Assembly: GCF_002007565.1 (NCBI RefSeq)
Contig: NZ_CP015625.1
Coordinates: 1,736,001 to 1,800,000, forward strand
From: Ditibartonella choladocola
Lineage (GTDB): Bacteria > Pseudomonadota > Alphaproteobacteria > Rhizobiales > Rhizobiaceae
Reading direction: 5' to 3'
Length of the DNA stretch: 64,000 nucleotides
Position 1 is the first letter of the stretch, and the number at the start of each line of letters is the position of its first letter. Shown in pieces: positions 21,773 through 33,076 of this stretch. The position numbers and the translations under genes were made by a program. The notes under the pieces were generated by a model. That model searched no databases, was not told the DNA's origin, and saw only the letters and a program-made list of their open reading frames with translations.

Positions 21773-22677
21773 GCGCGCCCCGCCTTCTGCGCCTTCAAGC
21801 GACGCTCTTCTTCTTTGACAACGTTATTGCGCCGTTCCAAAGCTTCATCCGACACTGCCACGGTAATCCGGTCGGGAAGCCGCAAATCAACGCTCAACAC
21901 ATCGCGCGAAAAAAGTCCCTGCTCTTTGTCTGCCTTGACAGCATCGGCAAGCCTTGCCATGGCATTTGCTTCCGGCAGTTTGATACGCACGCCATTATCG
22001 AGAAGCACATCCCAACGCCGATCACCAACGCGCACATAGGCACGCACATGTTCCTGAATTTCGGGAAATGCTGCCAGTTCATGCACAAAGTCGGAAGCTT
22101 TTTTATCAGCACCGATACCGACAACCAGTGGCAAATCACCAACCAGTCCCGGTCTGAACGGTACAATAACCCGACCTTCATTATCAATAATATCAAGATT
22201 GTCGCCATGCTGCCAAACAGCATAGGGTTGCCGTTCCACAAGTGAAACACGCACACGATCGGGATATATTTTTTGCACATCAACCGATTGCACCCATGGC
22301 AGTTCGCTTAAAACCTGACGTGCTTTTGTCGCATCAAAACCGATCATTGAAGTTTCGCCGTCAAGCCCCAGAGCCGAAAGAACATCAAGCTCCGACATAC
22401 GGTCATTTCCGGCAATTTCTACATCTTCGACCGCAAAACCGAAAGTCGATGTCGTAGCTTTCACAACCTCGTCGGTATGGCCACCTGCCGAAATACCGTA
22501 AAAAGTCGAAGCCGCAAAAAACAACACCACTGCGAATGAACCGAAATGGCGTGGCAATTCTATTTCAGCCAAAACAAGTTGCGAGACAGTCCGCCGCAAT
22601 CGCCTGTAAAGGCGAGGCAGATTCGACATAACAGATGCCGAAAAACTATCTCCGTGTTGACTGTTCAACGCATACAC
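21769..22677 (-). CDS. ftsQ: Cell division protein FtsQ
   Basis: Bitopic divisome protein linking FtsA/FtsZ with the FtsI/FtsL machinery. It has a cytoplasmic basic stretch ([10 protein letters not shown]), one transmembrane helix (about residues 45-62, [17 protein letters not shown]), a POTRA domain starting at [14 protein letters not shown], and a beta domain. I choose the GTG at 22677, which reads VYALNSQ in line with the family start and has GGTGGAGGAC just upstream. A GTG at 22698 lacks a ribosome-binding site, and an ATG at 22629 would remove part of the N-terminus. It overlaps ddl by 13 bases and ftsA by four. Confidence 0.92.
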   Translation of the reverse strand: MYALNSQHGDSFSASVMSNLPRLYRRLRRTVSQLVLAEIELPRHFGSFAVVLFFAASTFYGISAGGHTDEVVKATTSTFGFAVEDVEIAGNDRMSELDVLSALGLDGETSMIGFDATKARQVLSELPWVQSVDVQKIYPDRVRVSLVERQPYAVWQHGDNLDIIDNEGRVIVPFRPGLVGDLPLVVGIGADKKASDFVHELAAFPEIQEHVRAYVRVGDRRWDVLLDNGVRIKLPEANAMARLADAVKADKEQGLFSRDVLSVDLRLPDRITVAVSDEALERRNNVVKEEERRLKAQKAGRA

Positions 22678-23585
22678 GACGCGTCCTCCACCATCCACTT
22701 CACAAGGTCTTCAAATGATAGACCCGATACTTTTGCCATATCCGGAACCAGAGAAGTCGGTGTCATTCCAGGCTGCGTATTAATCTCCAACCAGACCAAC
22801 TCACCTTTCTCCTCGTCAAAACGAAAATCCGAACGGCTAACACCCCTGCACCCAAGTGCCTGATGTGCTGCTACAGACATCCTTTGCACATTTTGGTAAA
22901 TAATTGGTGAAAGCGGAGCAGGACAAACATGTTTCGACCCACCCGGTTTATATTTTGATTGAAAATCGTAGAATTGAAATTCTTTATCCGGAACAATCTC
23001 GCAAACATCCAGTGCCTTATCGCCCAGAACGGTGCATGTCAGTTCACGCCCCGCAACGTATTTTTCAACAATAACATTATCCCCGTAATGCCATGCCGGA
23101 CCGGTTATTTCTGCCGGTGGCGTATTCTGCCCGGCCTTGACAATAACAACACCGAAACTCGACCCCTCATAAACCGGTTTTATTACATAAGGCGGCTCGA
23201 TCGGGTGTTTTTTACCAATCTCGAAGCGGTTCATCACGCGCGAGGGAGCCACAACAACACCGTTAGCAGATGCAACAATTTTTGCCCGCCCCTTATCCAT
23301 AGCAAGAGCAGACGCCAAAACACCGGAATGCGTGTAGGGAATTTCTAAAAATTCCAATATGCCTTGAATACGGCCATCTTCACCGAAGATACCATGCAAA
23401 GCGTTAAACGCCACATCCGGTTTTATTTCGACAAGCTTTGAAGCCACATCGCGGCCGACATCAACCTTGGTAACTTTGAAGCCCACTTTTTCCAAAGCTT
23501 CTGCGCAAGCCGTACCTGACGACAGGCTTATAGGGCGCTCGGAGGAAAAACCACCCATCAATACGGCAACATGTTTTTTTGCCAT
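22665..23585 (-). CDS. ddl: D-alanine-D-alanine ligase
   Basis: ATP-grasp enzyme making the D-Ala-D-Ala dipeptide for MurF. It has 306 residues: [19 protein letters not shown] at the N-terminus (phosphate and substrate loop), central ATP-grasp with [16 protein letters not shown], and [17 protein letters not shown] holding the metal ligands. The ATG at 23585 is preceded by AGGGAGC. It overlaps ftsQ and is separated from murB by an unusual AT-rich gap, so it may head its own transcript (ddl-ftsQ-ftsA-ftsZ). Confidence 0.95.
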   Translation of the reverse strand: MAKKHVAVLMGGFSSERPISLSSGTACAEALEKVGFKVTKVDVGRDVASKLVEIKPDVAFNALHGIFGEDGRIQGILEFLEIPYTHSGVLASALAMDKGRAKIVASANGVVVAPSRVMNRFEIGKKHPIEPPYVIKPVYEGSSFGVVIVKAGQNTPPAEITGPAWHYGDNVIVEKYVAGRELTCTVLGDKALDVCEIVPDKEFQFYDFQSKYKPGGSKHVCPAPLSPIIYQNVQRMSVAAHQALGCRGVSRSDFRFDEEKGELVWLEINTQPGMTPTSLVPDMAKVSGLSFEDLVKWMVEDASCMR

Positions 23586-24336
23586 GTTCTAAAGCTCCCT
23601 CAGCAACCACTATATATAGTTCACCCACATCAAAGCCATACTATTGATCGTTTGAATTCTGAATCATCCTTGCGAATCAATGGACTAGCGTTAACCATAA
23701 TGAATCAGAATCGCCCTTCCCTGACAAGCCCCGCAATATCCAAGATGCTGATTCGTAAAGCGAAATTCCGTTCATCCCCTTGAAATGACTCATAGATTTT
23801 TTTCAGTTTTTTTTCGTTGTCTGTGTTTGTCGATTGGAACAAAGCTTGGCAATTCATAAAATAAGAAAATTTCAAATTAAAACACATTAATTTTTAGAAA
23901 AATTTTCTACTATGGATAATTCTATCCGGAAAATACAGAGTGGTAAAAACACCGTTTTCGATAATAAAGATAAATTTCAAAATTTAACAATCGCGGATTT
24001 TTTATAATACCATTACCGCTTCAATCCATTCAAATTATATTTATTATTTAAAACTTGAATAACATTTTCTTCATAGTTTTTATAAAAAATTTTTATAAAA
24101 ACTACATAGCCATATTTTTAAACTTTTTAATTCTTTATTTTTTATTTTTTTCTTATCCGGTTAACTATAAATTTTTAGGTTATGTCTTTATTTTTGTGCT
24201 TCTATCATTCTAATAAATTTAAGAAAAATGTATTTCTATATTTTTAATTCGTATTGTTGTTACAAACCTTCCAAGACCGGTCATTTTTTACTGATTAAAT
24301 TATCCCGCTTATTCAATATCGAGCTTTTTTATTGGA
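23586..24336. other. AT-rich gap inside the dcw cluster
   Basis: About 750 bases between murB and ddl with no supportable gene. From roughly 23780 to 24330 the sequence is dominated by A/T runs, visibly poorer in G/C than anything else in the window. It must contain the promoter for the ddl-ftsQ-ftsA-ftsZ segment if murB transcription stops; no classic terminator hairpin for murB is obvious. Confidence 0.6.
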
Positions 24337-25299
24337 TCAGCGGCTTGCAACAAAGGGTTCTACTTCCCGACCGGGTATAAATCGGCCGATACGTTTGATT
24401 TCCCAATGAAGGTCAATTCCGGTTTTTTCAAACACACGTTTTCTCACCGTTTCGCCTAAAAGTTCGAGATCATAGGCGGTTGCATCGCCTTTATTAATCA
24501 TGAAATTACAATGCATGGTACTCATCTCGGCACCACCTATTGTCAATCCGCGGCAGCCGGCTTCATCAATGACTTTCCATGCCGATGTGCCTTCAGGATT
24601 GCGGAAGGTCGAGCCGCCGGTTTTTTCACGGATGGGCTGAACTTCTTCGCGGTGACGAATAGCCTCATCCATGGCTTTTTTAATGTCTTCCTTGTTGCCT
24701 TTCTGCCCTTCAAGCAAAGCACCGACAAAAATCAAATCATCATCAACCTTTGACTGACGATAGGAATAATGCATATCCGGAAGATTGAGGATGTGGCGTT
24801 TTCCTTCGCGGTCGAGTGCATAGACTTCAACAACATGTTGCGCTGTCTCGCCGCCATTGGCGCCGCCATTCATTTTCAGTGCGCCACCAAGCCCCCCCGG
24901 TATTCCGCAGTAAAAATGAAAACCTGAAATCCCCGCTTCGAGCGCGACAGAAGCAAGCCTTTTGTCAGTAGTTGCAGCACCGGCAAAAATACGCGTCTGC
25001 GAGACTTGCTGGGTTTCACCGAACCCTTTGGCCGAAAGGCGGATTGTCACACCGCCAATCCCGCCATCACGTATCAGCAAATTGGAGCCGATACCGACAA
25101 TTGTTATCGGTATATCACGCGGCAATTTTTTTAAAAAAGCCGCAAGATCGGCTTCATCTGCCGGTTGATAGAAGACTTCGGCAAGGCCACCGGCACGAAA
25201 CCACGTGACTTTGCTCATATCCACATTCGGGTGAATTCGTCCTCTTATACCTTCAAGAGAAGGTTGCAACCGCTTTAAAAGTGCTTCGCCATCTATCAT
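24337..25299 (-). CDS. murB: UDP-N-acetylenolpyruvoylglucosamine reductase
   Basis: FAD enzyme that reduces the enolpyruvyl group to make UDP-N-acetylmuramate. It has 320 residues: FAD-binding start [14 protein letters not shown] (about 30-43) and [14 protein letters not shown], substrate domain with [20 protein letters not shown], and [10 protein letters not shown] containing the proton-donor Ser. It lies 11 bases downstream of murC. Confidence 0.95.
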   Translation of the reverse strand: MIDGEALLKRLQPSLEGIRGRIHPNVDMSKVTWFRAGGLAEVFYQPADEADLAAFLKKLPRDIPITIVGIGSNLLIRDGGIGGVTIRLSAKGFGETQQVSQTRIFAGAATTDKRLASVALEAGISGFHFYCGIPGGLGGALKMNGGANGGETAQHVVEVYALDREGKRHILNLPDMHYSYRQSKVDDDLIFVGALLEGQKGNKEDIKKAMDEAIRHREEVQPIREKTGGSTFRNPEGTSAWKVIDEAGCRGLTIGGAEMSTMHCNFMINKGDATAYDLELLGETVRKRVFEKTGIDLHWEIKRIGRFIPGREVEPFVASR

Positions 25300-25310
25300 C
25301 TGACCAAAAC

Positions 25311-26720
25311 TTATTTTTTATCGAGATCTGCCAATTCATTCGGTAGAGCATAAGCCCATTGGGTAATATTGCCAGCCCCTAAAAATACAACATAATCACC
25401 GGGCTTTGCTATTTTTCTGACAATCGGGGCGATTTCCTTCGGGTCAGCAATATAGCGCGCATCACGGTGACCAGCGGTTTTGATCCGGTCAACCAGAGCT
25501 TTCGAGTTGACACCTTCAATCGGGTCTTCTCCGGCCGGATAAACCGGAGCGACGAGAATTGTGTCGGCATCATTGAAGCAGGTGGCAAATTCGTCAAAAA
25601 GGTTATGAAGGCGCGTATAGCGATGCGGCTGGGCAATAGCAATGACACGCCCTTTTACACTCTCACGGGCAGCTTTCAGAACAGCTTTGATTTCAACCGG
25701 ATGGTGTCCATAATCATCGAAAATTTCCACGCCGTTCCAGCTACCGGTATGGGTAAAGCGGCGTTTGACACCGCCAAAACCCGCCAAGCCTTTGATAATC
25801 GCATCATCGGAAACGCCAAGTTCGTGTGCAACAGCAATGGCCGCTGTCGCATTCAGCACATTATGACGACCCGGCATTGGCAAAACCAGATTTTTCATCT
25901 CGATAACCGCGCCGGTTTTACGCGAGCGTATCACAACATCGAAATGCGATTTCGGGCCTTCCATGTGATGGTTCAGAAAGCGCACATCTGCCTGCGGGTT
26001 GGAGCCGTAAGTAATAACGCGACGGTCATCAATGCGGCTCACCAATGCTTGCACTTCCGGATGATCGAGACACATGACACCGAAACCGTAAAAGGGAACA
26101 TTCTCGACAAATTGCAAATAAGCTTCACGTTCGGCCTCGAAAGTCCCGTAATGGTCGAGATGTTCGGGATCAATATTGGTAACGACCGCGACATCGGCCG
26201 GCAGTTTTAAAAATGTACCGTCGCTTTCGTCGGCTTCAACCACCATCCAGTCACCTTCACCCATACGGGCATTGGTACCATAAGCGTTGACAATACCACC
26301 ATTAATAACCGTCGGGTCAAGATTACCGGCTTCCAAAAGCGTGCCGATCAGTGAAGTGGTTGTGGTTTTTCCGTGCGTACCGCCAATCGCGACAGCTTGC
26401 TTGAAACGCATCAATTCGGCAAGCATTTCAGCCCGTCTTACAATCGGTAAATGACGTTCTTTGGCTGCAATATATTCCGGATTATTTTTATGAATAGCCG
26501 TTGAAACAACGACAACTTCCGCCTGCCCCAGATTATCGGCACTGTGGCCGACATGAATTTTTATTCCGTGGGCGCGCAAACGCTCGACATTGGCATTGTC
26601 CGCCTGATCGGAACCTTGAACTTTATAGCCCAGATTATGGAGCACTTCGGCAATACCGCTCATGCCTATACCCCCAATTCCCACAAAGTGGATAAGGCCA
26701 ATACTCAAGGGCATTTTCAT
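25311..26720 (-). CDS. murC: UDP-N-acetylmuramate-L-alanine ligase
   Basis: Adds L-alanine to UDP-MurNAc in the cytoplasm. It has 469 residues with the N-terminal Rossmann motif [12 protein letters not shown] (14-25), ATP loop GGTHGKTT (113-120), metal/catalytic ADESDGTFL and central DDYGHHPVE. Its ATG overlaps the murG stop by four bases. Confidence 0.96.
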   Translation of the reverse strand: MKMPLSIGLIHFVGIGGIGMSGIAEVLHNLGYKVQGSDQADNANVERLRAHGIKIHVGHSADNLGQAEVVVVSTAIHKNNPEYIAAKERHLPIVRRAEMLAELMRFKQAVAIGGTHGKTTTTSLIGTLLEAGNLDPTVINGGIVNAYGTNARMGEGDWMVVEADESDGTFLKLPADVAVVTNIDPEHLDHYGTFEAEREAYLQFVENVPFYGFGVMCLDHPEVQALVSRIDDRRVITYGSNPQADVRFLNHHMEGPKSHFDVVIRSRKTGAVIEMKNLVLPMPGRHNVLNATAAIAVAHELGVSDDAIIKGLAGFGGVKRRFTHTGSWNGVEIFDDYGHHPVEIKAVLKAARESVKGRVIAIAQPHRYTRLHNLFDEFATCFNDADTILVAPVYPAGEDPIEGVNSKALVDRIKTAGHRDARYIADPKEIAPIVRKIAKPGDYVVFLGAGNITQWAYALPNELADLDKK

Positions 26721-27841
26721 GAAGTTTCTCCTTCTTTATATTCTTTTACTGTTTTGCCGGCGACCAATGCTTCCGCCAGATCGGCAAGACGTTTCGTCGC
26801 ATCTCTATGACCGGCATTGTAGGCAGCTTTTGACTGTGTAACCAACAGCGCACTGTTTTTGGCAACCGCATCAATCATTTTTGCAAGCTCGTGACTATCG
26901 AGTTCTTTCTGCTGCATCACTTTAACGGCGCCGGTTGCAGCTAACTGCGCAGCATTGGCTGCCTGATCGTGATCGAGCGCGTAAGGGTATGGAACAAGTA
27001 AAGCGGGTCTGCCGATTGCTGCAATTTCTGACACTGTCGAAGCGCCGGAGCGTGCAATAATGAACTGGGCATCGGCAATACGCTTGGGCATATCATCGAA
27101 AAATTCTTTTACTTCTGCTTCTATATTCAAAGTGCGATAGGTTTCGACGAGTTCGTTCTGGTCGCCCCTGACCTGCTGGACAATATGGAGGCGTTTTTTA
27201 ACATCATCGCCAAGTAGCTTTATCGCTGCCGGTACAATTTCGTTAAAAAATGAAGCGCCCTGACTGCCACCGAAAATTAGAAGATTGAAAGCGTCATTGC
27301 CGTTAGAAGGGCGGTATGGTTGTCTGGCCGCGTCGATGACCGCATCGCGCACCGGATTACCGGTTACAACAATCTTGTCTTTATACGTGCCTTCATCTTC
27401 AAGAAAGCCGCCGGCAATGGCATCAACCCGTGCAGCCAAAGCTTTATTGGCACGCCCCATCACCGCATTCTGTTCGTGGATAAAAGCAAGTAAGCCGGTC
27501 GACTTTGCGGCATAAAGCGGTGGCAATGTAGGATAGCCTCCAAAACCGCCGACAAGAACCGGACGCAGTTTTTTGAATAGTCGCCGTGACGCGCGAACGC
27601 CTTTCAAGAGTTGCCAGAGGGTTTTCGCCACTGCAAAAGGATTTTTACTGGTTATGGTTGCCGAGGGAATGACATGCACATGATCGTCGTCAAATGTGCG
27701 CACAAAGCGTCTTGCCCTGTCATCGGTAATCAAATGGACATCATAGCCCCGCCGGACAAGTTCGCCTCTTAACGCTTCGGCAGGAAATAGATGGCCACCG
27801 GTGCCACCCGCAACCAGAACAATTGTTTTTTTATCAGTCAT
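26717..27841 (-). CDS. murG: Lipid II-forming N-acetylglucosaminyltransferase
   Basis: Membrane-associated GT-B enzyme that converts lipid I to lipid II. It has 374 residues with the N-terminal [10 protein letters not shown] loop (12-21) and the C-terminal UDP-GlcNAc-binding segment [23 protein letters not shown] in two parts (RSGASTVSE and [10 protein letters not shown]). One base separates it from ftsW and it overlaps murC by four. Confidence 0.96.
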   Translation of the reverse strand: MTDKKTIVLVAGGTGGHLFPAEALRGELVRRGYDVHLITDDRARRFVRTFDDDHVHVIPSATITSKNPFAVAKTLWQLLKGVRASRRLFKKLRPVLVGGFGGYPTLPPLYAAKSTGLLAFIHEQNAVMGRANKALAARVDAIAGGFLEDEGTYKDKIVVTGNPVRDAVIDAARQPYRPSNGNDAFNLLIFGGSQGASFFNEIVPAAIKLLGDDVKKRLHIVQQVRGDQNELVETYRTLNIEAEVKEFFDDMPKRIADAQFIIARSGASTVSEIAAIGRPALLVPYPYALDHDQAANAAQLAATGAVKVMQQKELDSHELAKMIDAVAKNSALLVTQSKAAYNAGHRDATKRLADLAEALVAGKTVKEYKEGETS

Positions 27842-27842
27842 T

Positions 27843-28988
27843 TTACACCGCCGGCATAATTGTCGGTAACGACGCGGAAAGCCTTGCCTCAGGGCGACGA
27901 CGCGTCAAGCTCAACAGGATTCCCATAGATATGGCAATCGCCACCATAGACGAACCGCCATAAGAGATAAATGGCAAAGTCATGCCTTTTGGCGGCATCA
28001 AGTGCAGGTTCACTGCCATATTAATCATGGATTGGCAACCGAACAGAATAGCCATTCCGGCAATAGCAAAACGGGTAAAAGAATCCCGTTCGTTCATGGC
28101 TATTTTCATGGATCTGATAACGATGAAGGCAAAAAGTGCAACAATCAGCAGGCAAAGAGCGATGCCATATTCTTCCGCTGCAACCGAAAATACGAAATCG
28201 GTGTGACTGTCGGGAACAATCCGTTTGACTGTTCCCTCGCCCGGCCCCTGCCCGAACCAGCCGCCATGCAAAATGGCTTCACGCCCGACGTCCACCTGAA
28301 ATGTATCCCCTTCGCCGGTCAGGAACCCGTTGACGCGTTCCTGAACGTGGTGAACAAAAAGATAGGCACCAAAACCGCCAACAATGGCAAGGCCGATGAA
28401 CAGAATGATGATAATAATCGGTACACCGGCAAGGAAGAACAGGCCGCCCCAGGTGGCGCTGATAAGCATTGTCTGCCCGATGTCGGGTTCGAGCACCAGA
28501 AGGCAAGCACATGTTCCATATAGAATAATAGCAAGCAAAAAACCCGGAATGCCGTTTTTTCGGGTCTGATCGGAAAAAAGCCAGGCCGACATAACAACGA
28601 AAGCCGGTTTCATAAATTCGGAAGCCTGCACGGATACGCCAAGCACGGAAATCCACCGTCTTGACCCTTTGACTTCGGCTCCGAACAATAAGGTTGCGAC
28701 CAATAGAACGAGCGTTACCAGCAATAGCAGTGCGCAAAACCGGCGAATATTGCGCGGGGTAAAGAAGGAAACAAAAATCATTGTAAAAAGTGCCGGAAAG
28801 CTGAAAATAATGTGCCAACGCACAAAATAGAAACTATCCGCAATACCGATTTTGCTGGCGACAGTGGGGCTGGCAGCAAAGGAAAGCATAATGCCAAGCC
28901 CCATTAACATGAGACAGGCTGCCAGAATTGGCCGGTCTATTGTCCACCACCAATTGGCAATCGGTCCACGGTCGGCACGAGAAACCAT
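27843..28988 (-). CDS. ftsW: Septal peptidoglycan polymerase FtsW
   Basis: SEDS-family glycosyltransferase polymerising lipid II at the septum with FtsI. It has 381 residues and about ten transmembrane segments; visible SEDS marks include KGSRRWI, ASEFMKPA, VLEPDIGQTML and the C-terminal LPFISYGGSSM. It is preceded by a terminator at the end of murD, so transcription of ftsW-murG-murC-murB may start in the 28989-29100 gap. Confidence 0.95.
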   Translation of the reverse strand: MVSRADRGPIANWWWTIDRPILAACLMLMGLGIMLSFAASPTVASKIGIADSFYFVRWHIIFSFPALFTMIFVSFFTPRNIRRFCALLLLVTLVLLVATLLFGAEVKGSRRWISVLGVSVQASEFMKPAFVVMSAWLFSDQTRKNGIPGFLLAIILYGTCACLLVLEPDIGQTMLISATWGGLFFLAGVPIIIIILFIGLAIVGGFGAYLFVHHVQERVNGFLTGEGDTFQVDVGREAILHGGWFGQGPGEGTVKRIVPDSHTDFVFSVAAEEYGIALCLLIVALFAFIVIRSMKIAMNERDSFTRFAIAGMAILFGCQSMINMAVNLHLMPPKGMTLPFISYGGSSMVAIAISMGILLSLTRRRPEARLSASLPTIMPAV

Positions 28989-29104
28989 TTCAACCCCTTC
29001 GTTACGATCATCTGTTCAAGAACAATTTTTGCTCATTCGCCCATGGAAATTACGCCGAAAAAGATTCCGGTTGGTTAACGCGAACTCAACTTTTCAATTA
29101 TTGA

Positions 29105-29140
29105 CAAAAAAATGGCTTCGGCCTTCTCAAGCCGAAGCCA
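29105..29140 (-). terminator. Intrinsic terminator between murD and ftsW
   Basis: Perfect inverted repeat TGGCTTCGGC / GCCGAAGCCA (29113-29122 with 29131-29140). On the minus strand it is followed by a run of seven T. It lies about 29 bases past the murD stop, inside the dcw cluster. Confidence 0.85.
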
Positions 29141-29168
29141 TAAAATATAGGAGAAATAAATAAAGAGG

Positions 29169-30560
29169 TTACAACGCTTTGACAAAAGCCTTGAAGGCAT
29201 CACCGCGAGCGCCGTAATTTTTGAACTGGTCATAGCTTGCACAAGCAGGCGAAAGCAGAATAGCCACTTCTTCAGCCTTGTCCGACCCCGCATCCTGATG
29301 GGCTTCCTGAACCGCTTTTTCCAGTGTTCCCGACATTGAAATCGGAAATGCACCGTTAATGGTGCGGGCAAAATCTTCCGCAGCATCACCGATGAGATAG
29401 GCTTTGCGGATTTTCGGGAAATAATCTTTCAAAGCGGTAATGCCACCGGCTTTTGCAAGCCCGCCGATAATCCAGTAAATATGATCAAAAGTGGCGAGTG
29501 CCGGTGCACTTGCCTCGGCATTGGTTGCTTTGCTATCGTCTATATAAAGAGCATTGCCAATTTTTCTGACCTGCTGCATACGGTGCGGCAGCCCGACATA
29601 GGAAGCAAAAATCCGCTGCAATTCAACCGGTTTTATTTTCAGAATATCAAGGGTAGCGAGTGCCATCAAAGCATTCTGGGCATTATGACTGCCGCGAAGC
29701 GAGTCTATTCCCGAAAGCGACAAACGTGCTTCCGGCTTGCCATTTTTCACACTGAAAAGCTCGTCTTTGACAGCATAATATCCGCTCTTTAAAACCTTGT
29801 CTTTTGATACCGGCAAAACATTATGATGGTCATGTGAAAGCTCTTCATAGATTTTTGTCGAGTTTTCATCGTCAACGGCAACGAGTGCCGTTTTCGCACC
29901 ACTTACCAGCCGCTTTTTGATTTCGCAATAATGGGCAAATGTCCCGTGCCGGTCGATATGATCGGGCGAGATATTAAGAAGAATGCCGACAGTCGGGTTG
30001 ATTGAGGGAGTAAGATCAATCTGGAAAGACGAGCACTCGACGACGTAAAAGCGATTTTTTTCAAACGCTTCGAGTGACAAAATAGCAGTGCCGATATTGC
30101 CACCCATTTCCGACAATTTTCCGCTTTCGTTCAATAGGTGGTTGATGAGTGCGGTGGTGGTGGATTTGCCATTGGTGCCGGTAATTGCGATGAAGGGCAT
30201 ATCCGCATCGGAAAGATTATGCTGTTTTAGATAATTGTTACGCTCTCGAATGAACAGTTCGATGTCTCCGATAATTTCGACACCGGCGGCTTTTGCCAGT
30301 TTGACTGTCCAGTGGGGTTCCGGATTGGTGAGCGGCACACCGGGGGCAAGAACGAGAGCCGAGATTTTTGACCAATCGACGTTATGAAGATCGCTCACCG
30401 GAATATTGTGGGCACGTGTTTTTTCAACAGTTTCCGCGTTGTCATCCCAAGCGAGAACCTCGGCACCACCGGCAAGAAGCGATTTTGCTGTTGCAACACC
30501 CGAACCGCCAAGGCCGAAGAGAGCAACTTTTTTATTCTTGAAAGAATTGACTATAATCAT
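29169..30560 (-). CDS. murD: UDP-N-acetylmuramoyl-L-alanine-D-glutamate ligase
   Basis: Adds D-glutamate to the muramyl precursor. It has 463 residues with N-terminal FGLGGSGVATAKSL (uridine-binding), ATP loop TGTNGKST (127-134), and ISPDHIDRHGT, the Mur-ligase central motif. It lies four bases downstream of mraY and ends at a strong terminator. Confidence 0.96.
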   Translation of the reverse strand: MIIVNSFKNKKVALFGLGGSGVATAKSLLAGGAEVLAWDDNAETVEKTRAHNIPVSDLHNVDWSKISALVLAPGVPLTNPEPHWTVKLAKAAGVEIIGDIELFIRERNNYLKQHNLSDADMPFIAITGTNGKSTTTALINHLLNESGKLSEMGGNIGTAILSLEAFEKNRFYVVECSSFQIDLTPSINPTVGILLNISPDHIDRHGTFAHYCEIKKRLVSGAKTALVAVDDENSTKIYEELSHDHHNVLPVSKDKVLKSGYYAVKDELFSVKNGKPEARLSLSGIDSLRGSHNAQNALMALATLDILKIKPVELQRIFASYVGLPHRMQQVRKIGNALYIDDSKATNAEASAPALATFDHIYWIIGGLAKAGGITALKDYFPKIRKAYLIGDAAEDFARTINGAFPISMSGTLEKAVQEAHQDAGSDKAEEVAILLSPACASYDQFKNYGARGDAFKAFVKAL

Positions 30561-30564
30561 TTTG

Positions 30565-31635
30565 TTATCTCAGTTTGAGAGTTGAAAGACCAATCAGCGC
30601 AAGCACAATAGAAATAATCCAGAAGCGTATAACAACCTGACTTTCTGTCCAGCCTTTTTTCTCGAAATGATGATGAATTGGTGCCATGAGGAAAACGCGT
30701 TTGCCTGTCAATTTGAACCAGAAAACCTGAATAATGACGGAAAGCGCCTCCATGACGAATAGTCCGCCGATAACAGCAAGAACAATTTCATGTTTTGTTG
30801 CAACTGCAACTGCACCCAACATGCCGCCAAGTGCGAGCGAGCCGGTGTCACCCATAAAAATTGCAGCCGGCGGCGCATTAAACCACAAAAAGCCTAGTCC
30901 CGCTCCGACAACCGCGCCAAGAAGCACTGTCAGTTCACCTGAACCTGCGACATAGTGAATCTGGAGGTAATCGGCAAAATTGATATTACCCGATAAATAG
31001 GCAATGAGGGCAAATGATGATGCAGCCACCATGACCGGAACAATGGCAAGGCCGTCAAGACCATCGGTGAAGTTGACCGCGTTACCGGCTCCCACCATAA
31101 CAAATGCCGCAAAGGGGATAAAAAACCAGCCAAGATTGAGCAAATAATCTTTCACAAAGGGAAGTGCGAGACCTGTTGATTCCGTATGCATAATGACGCC
31201 GGAGGCAACAATGGCAATGAGAAATTCCAGTGTCAGACGTGCCTTGCCGGAAAAGCCTTTTTCGCTTTGTTTGGTGACCTTGAGATAATCATCATAAAAG
31301 CCGATTGCACCGAAGGCCAACATCACAAGAAGGACAACCCAGAAATAGATATTGGAAAGATTGCACCATAAAAGTGCCGAAACGACCGTTCCGCTTAAAA
31401 TCATCAACCCGCCCATTGTCGGCGTACCGGCTTTTTTGAAATGGGTTTGCGGGCCATCGGCACGGATTGGCTGGCCTTTGCCCTGACGCACTTTCAACGA
31501 AGCAATAATGCTCGGTCCGAACAGAAAAACGATAAGTCCGGACGTGAGCAAAGCCGCACCGGTGCGGAACGTAATATAGCGGAACACCCCGACACCAGGC
31601 AAAATATCGGTGAGTGATGAAAAATACATCAACAT
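30565..31635 (-). CDS. mraY: Phospho-N-acetylmuramoyl-pentapeptide transferase
   Basis: Polytopic inner-membrane enzyme moving phospho-MurNAc-pentapeptide to undecaprenyl phosphate (lipid I). It has 356 residues, about ten hydrophobic helices, the Asp-rich GFYDDYLK loop, [22 protein letters not shown] and the [14 protein letters not shown] loop that identifies MraY. It lies 22 bases after murF. Confidence 0.96.
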   Translation of the reverse strand: MLMYFSSLTDILPGVGVFRYITFRTGAALLTSGLIVFLFGPSIIASLKVRQGKGQPIRADGPQTHFKKAGTPTMGGLMILSGTVVSALLWCNLSNIYFWVVLLVMLAFGAIGFYDDYLKVTKQSEKGFSGKARLTLEFLIAIVASGVIMHTESTGLALPFVKDYLLNLGWFFIPFAAFVMVGAGNAVNFTDGLDGLAIVPVMVAASSFALIAYLSGNINFADYLQIHYVAGSGELTVLLGAVVGAGLGFLWFNAPPAAIFMGDTGSLALGGMLGAVAVATKHEIVLAVIGGLFVMEALSVIIQVFWFKLTGKRVFLMAPIHHHFEKKGWTESQVVIRFWIISIVLALIGLSTLKLR

Positions 31636-31657
31636 GGAAGCAAAGCCTTTTTATCTT

Positions 31658-33076
31658 TCAATCGACTGCCTTATAACGTTCAAGCAGAGCCGACACAACA
31701 CGGGAAGAGCGGATGGAATTTGATGATTTGACCATAATGACATCGCCATCATGAATATCTTTCAAAACCAGTGGAATAATCTCTTCGACATTTTCTTTCA
31801 AATAGACTTTGAGCTTTTTTGAAAGCTCCTGTTTCAAAGGCTCGATTTCCCGACCGACGAGATAAACCGGATTTGCACCCGACGCTAAAACCGGTTCGGC
31901 AAGTTCGCGGTGAAGTTTTTCGCTATATTTGCCAAGTTCAAGCATATCGCCAAGCACCGCAATGCGCCGCCCGCGTGTTCCGGTTTGGGCTTGTTTCAAC
32001 AGTTCGAGACTAGCGCGCATCGAAGCCGGATTGGCATTGTAGCTTTCATCAATCAGCGTAAATTTACCACCTGACGGCAGTTCCAGACGATAGCGTGCGC
32101 CGCGCCCGTTTTCGGCGCTAAATGTTGCCATTGCCATGACAATATGAGCCATATCGGCACCGACAAAATCGCAAGCCCCAAGTACCGCAAGACAATCCTG
32201 TACAATATGGAGGCCGGGCGCACCAACTTTTACCATCGCTTCATTGTTGCCGATCTTCACGCTCATGCAGGAACAGTCGGCCAACATATGGAGTTTTTCC
32301 AAACGATAATCGGCATCTTTTGCTTCGCCGAAACTCAATATATTTTCAATTCCGCATGCTTTCGCCTTGTCGCAAAGAAAGCGGAAAAAATCGTCATCCG
32401 CATTGAGCAATGCCGCACCACCCTTGACAACGCCTTCAAAAATTTCGGCTTTGGCGGTTGCAATTTGTTCGATACTGGAAAAAAATCCCAAATGCACTGC
32501 TGCCACCTTGGTGATAATGGCAAGGTGAGGCTGTACCATTTTTACCAATGGGCGGATTTCACCTGGATGGTTCATGCCGATTTCAAATACACCATAATCG
32601 GTATCGGACGGCATACGGGCAAGGGTTAACGGTACGCCCCACTGATTATTGAAAGATGCAGGATTGGCGTGAACTTTTCCGACAGCTCCAAGACAATGGC
32701 GAAGCGCTTCCTTGGTGGTGGTTTTTCCGACAGATCCCGTCACAGCAATGATTTTTGCGTTTGATCTTGCCCGTGCTGCCTGGCCAAGTTGATCGAGCGC
32801 TTCGAGCACGTCGTCCACTGCTATCATCGGTACGCCAAGTTTTTGGAGATCCAGTTTCCGGCCTTTTTCGATAATTAACAGGCCCGCGCCAGCCTCGACA
32901 GCTTTTGCTGCAAAATCATGACCATCAAGTTTTTCACCCTTGATACAGAAAAAGATTTCATTTGGTTTTACTGTGCGGCTATCAATTGACACACCCGATA
33001 ATTCATCCGGCAAATTGCCGATCTCGTCGCCATGGAGTGCCTCTCTCACCTCGCCTTTAGTCCATAATGGCATCAT
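31658..33076 (-). CDS. murF: UDP-MurNAc-tripeptide D-alanyl-D-alanine ligase
   Basis: Adds the D-Ala-D-Ala dipeptide made by Ddl. It has 472 residues with N-terminal SIDSRTV domain, ATP loop TGSVGKTT (113-120), and [15 protein letters not shown]. The start overlaps the murE stop by four bases. Confidence 0.96.
   Translation of the reverse strand: MMPLWTKGEVREALHGDEIGNLPDELSGVSIDSRTVKPNEIFFCIKGEKLDGHDFAAKAVEAGAGLLIIEKGRKLDLQKLGVPMIAVDDVLEALDQLGQAARARSNAKIIAVTGSVGKTTTKEALRHCLGAVGKVHANPASFNNQWGVPLTLARMPSDTDYGVFEIGMNHPGEIRPLVKMVQPHLAIITKVAAVHLGFFSSIEQIATAKAEIFEGVVKGGAALLNADDDFFRFLCDKAKACGIENILSFGEAKDADYRLEKLHMLADCSCMSVKIGNNEAMVKVGAPGLHIVQDCLAVLGACDFVGADMAHIVMAMATFSAENGRGARYRLELPSGGKFTLIDESYNANPASMRASLELLKQAQTGTRGRRIAVLGDMLELGKYSEKLHRELAEPVLASGANPVYLVGREIEPLKQELSKKLKVYLKENVEEIIPLVLKDIHDGDVIMVKSSNSIRSSRVVSALLERYKAVD

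Noticed and set aside
32144-32629. 161-codon frame antisense to murF
   Set aside because: Lies wholly within an unmistakable murF gene. Many such shadows exist throughout the dcw cluster.
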